From an uncultured Desulfosporosinus sp. (GTDB lineage: Bacteria; Bacillota; Desulfitobacteriia; Desulfitobacteriales; Desulfitobacteriaceae): DNA of 32,764 nt. A model generated the notes under the pieces. The model searched no databases. It worked only from the letters and a program-made list of their open reading frames with translations, and was not told the DNA's origin. Position 1 is the first letter of the stretch; every line of letters starts with the position of its first letter. Position numbers and translations under genes: made by a program. Below, piece by piece: positions 32,353 to 32,764 of the stretch. The DNA lies in contig CAKMJS010000158.1 in the NCBI GenBank assembly GCA_927405585.1, positions 1 to 32,764 on the forward strand. Direction: 5' to 3'.

Positions 32353-32764
32353 AGTCCAAATTTCTTCATTTTATAATACAGCGTGCTACGAGGAACTCCT
32401 AATTTCCGGGCTGCTTTTGATTTATCCCCACGACAACTTTCTAGTGCTTGGAGGATCATGTCCCGTTCCGCACGATCAGTGATATCCGTAAGGGTAGAAT
32501 CTGAATTAGAAATTGCGTGAATGTATTTCTGAAAGCCGATGGTTTCTGGTAGGTGATCCTCCAAGATCAAATCCTCCTCAGCGAGGATGACCATGCGTTC
32601 CACAACATTTCTCAACTCCCTTACATTTCCCGGCCAGGGGTAATTGAGCATGGAGGGCATCACTTCCGGAGAAATCTGAACAAGATCACGCCCCTGTTGT
32701 AAACAAAATTCACGAATAAAAAGATAAATTAGATCCAAAATATCCTCTTTGCGCTGGCGCAGCG
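32331..32764 (-). CDS. Sigma-54-dependent activator, C-terminal part (runs off window)
   Basis: The frame is open to the window edge (LRQRKEDILDLIYLFIREFC). NYPWPGNVRELRNVVERMVIL is the conserved end of the AAA+ sigma-54 interaction domain. The C-terminal AERDMILQALESCRGDKSKA followed by ARKLGVPRSTLYYKMKKFG is a Fis-type helix-turn-helix. Such proteins bind enhancer sites and use ATP to open sigma-54 promoters. The target is very likely the operon starting at 31973, which has a -24/-12 promoter. The sensory N-terminal domain lies outside the window, so the inducer is unknown. Confidence 0.92.
   Translation of the reverse strand, partial: LRQRKEDILDLIYLFIREFCLQQGRDLVQISPEVMPSMLNYPWPGNVRELRNVVERMVILAEEDLILEDHLPETIGFQKYIHAISNSDSTLTDITDRAERDMILQALESCRGDKSKAARKLGVPRSTLYYKMKKFGLRHLSTI

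Noticed and set aside
1-32764. CRISPR array, rRNA, tRNA or intact transposase
   Set aside because: No regularly spaced direct repeats of CRISPR type, no rRNA or tRNA-like fold and no full transposase frame were seen on either strand.

Overview
The window looks like a chromosomal segment of a low-to-moderate GC, anaerobic, Gram-positive-type bacterium, most likely a clostridial relative near Desulfosporosinus or Desulfitobacterium. This rests on strong AGGAGG-type ribosome binding sites, frequent GTG/TTG starts, an L-box lysine riboswitch, Gram-positive-style Pho boxes and a ferredoxin/aldehyde-oxidoreductase cassette. The taxonomic call is inference; no rRNA gene is present.

The left two thirds (about 0.4-20.6 kb) is a phosphate-starvation island. 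In order it holds: the start of an MFS permease (1-380); phoU (675-1334); the wreck of a deleted pst operon (1412-1650); an orphan PhoP-type response regulator (1941-2630); an operon of a zinc phospholipase C-like protein, an MGDG-synthase-type glycosyltransferase and a small HTH protein (2845-5057); a GGDEF-EAL-CBS-GGDEF protein (5404-7563); a lysine riboswitch with no gene behind it (7826-8060); an intact pstSCAB operon that reads as more AT-rich than its surroundings (8234-12028); a second two-component system with divergent secreted proteins (12368-15546); a decayed alkaline phosphatase fused to a C_GCAxxG_C_C protein remnant (16564-17439); a metallophosphoesterase (18105-18821); a thioredoxin-type arsenate reductase (18908-19342); and a PHP-domain phosphatase (19702-20472).

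Eight promoters in this region carry hexamers resembling TTAACA/TTTACA repeated every 11 bp. In each, a -10-like hexamer starts 15 nt beyond the start of the last unit. They precede phoP, the pst remnant/phoU, the phospholipase operon, the GGDEF-EAL gene, pstS, the phoA pseudogene, arsC and the PHP gene. Together they predict one PhoP regulon covering phosphate uptake, lipid remodelling (phospholipid to diacylglycerol to glycolipid), c-di-GMP turnover, phosphoesterases and arsenate detoxification. Two of these genes (GGDEF-EAL and PHP) also share a structured, roughly 100-nt 3' repeat.

The middle right (20.6-25.8 kb) is mixed housekeeping: an MFS permease, a CBS-domain protein, proA and sstT, with a hairpin-rich palindromic element overlapping the proA stop codon.

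The right end (25.9-32.8 kb) is a tightly packed, overlapping operon on the minus strand: a split amine/amino-acid dehydrogenase (Fer2, FAD, 4Fe-4S, BFD-Fe-S and DadA-like subunits), a four-cluster ferredoxin, a tungsten-type aldehyde:ferredoxin oxidoreductase and a MoaD/ThiS-like protein. It starts from a near-consensus sigma-54 promoter (32063-32080), beside the C-terminal part of a sigma-54 activator that runs off the window.
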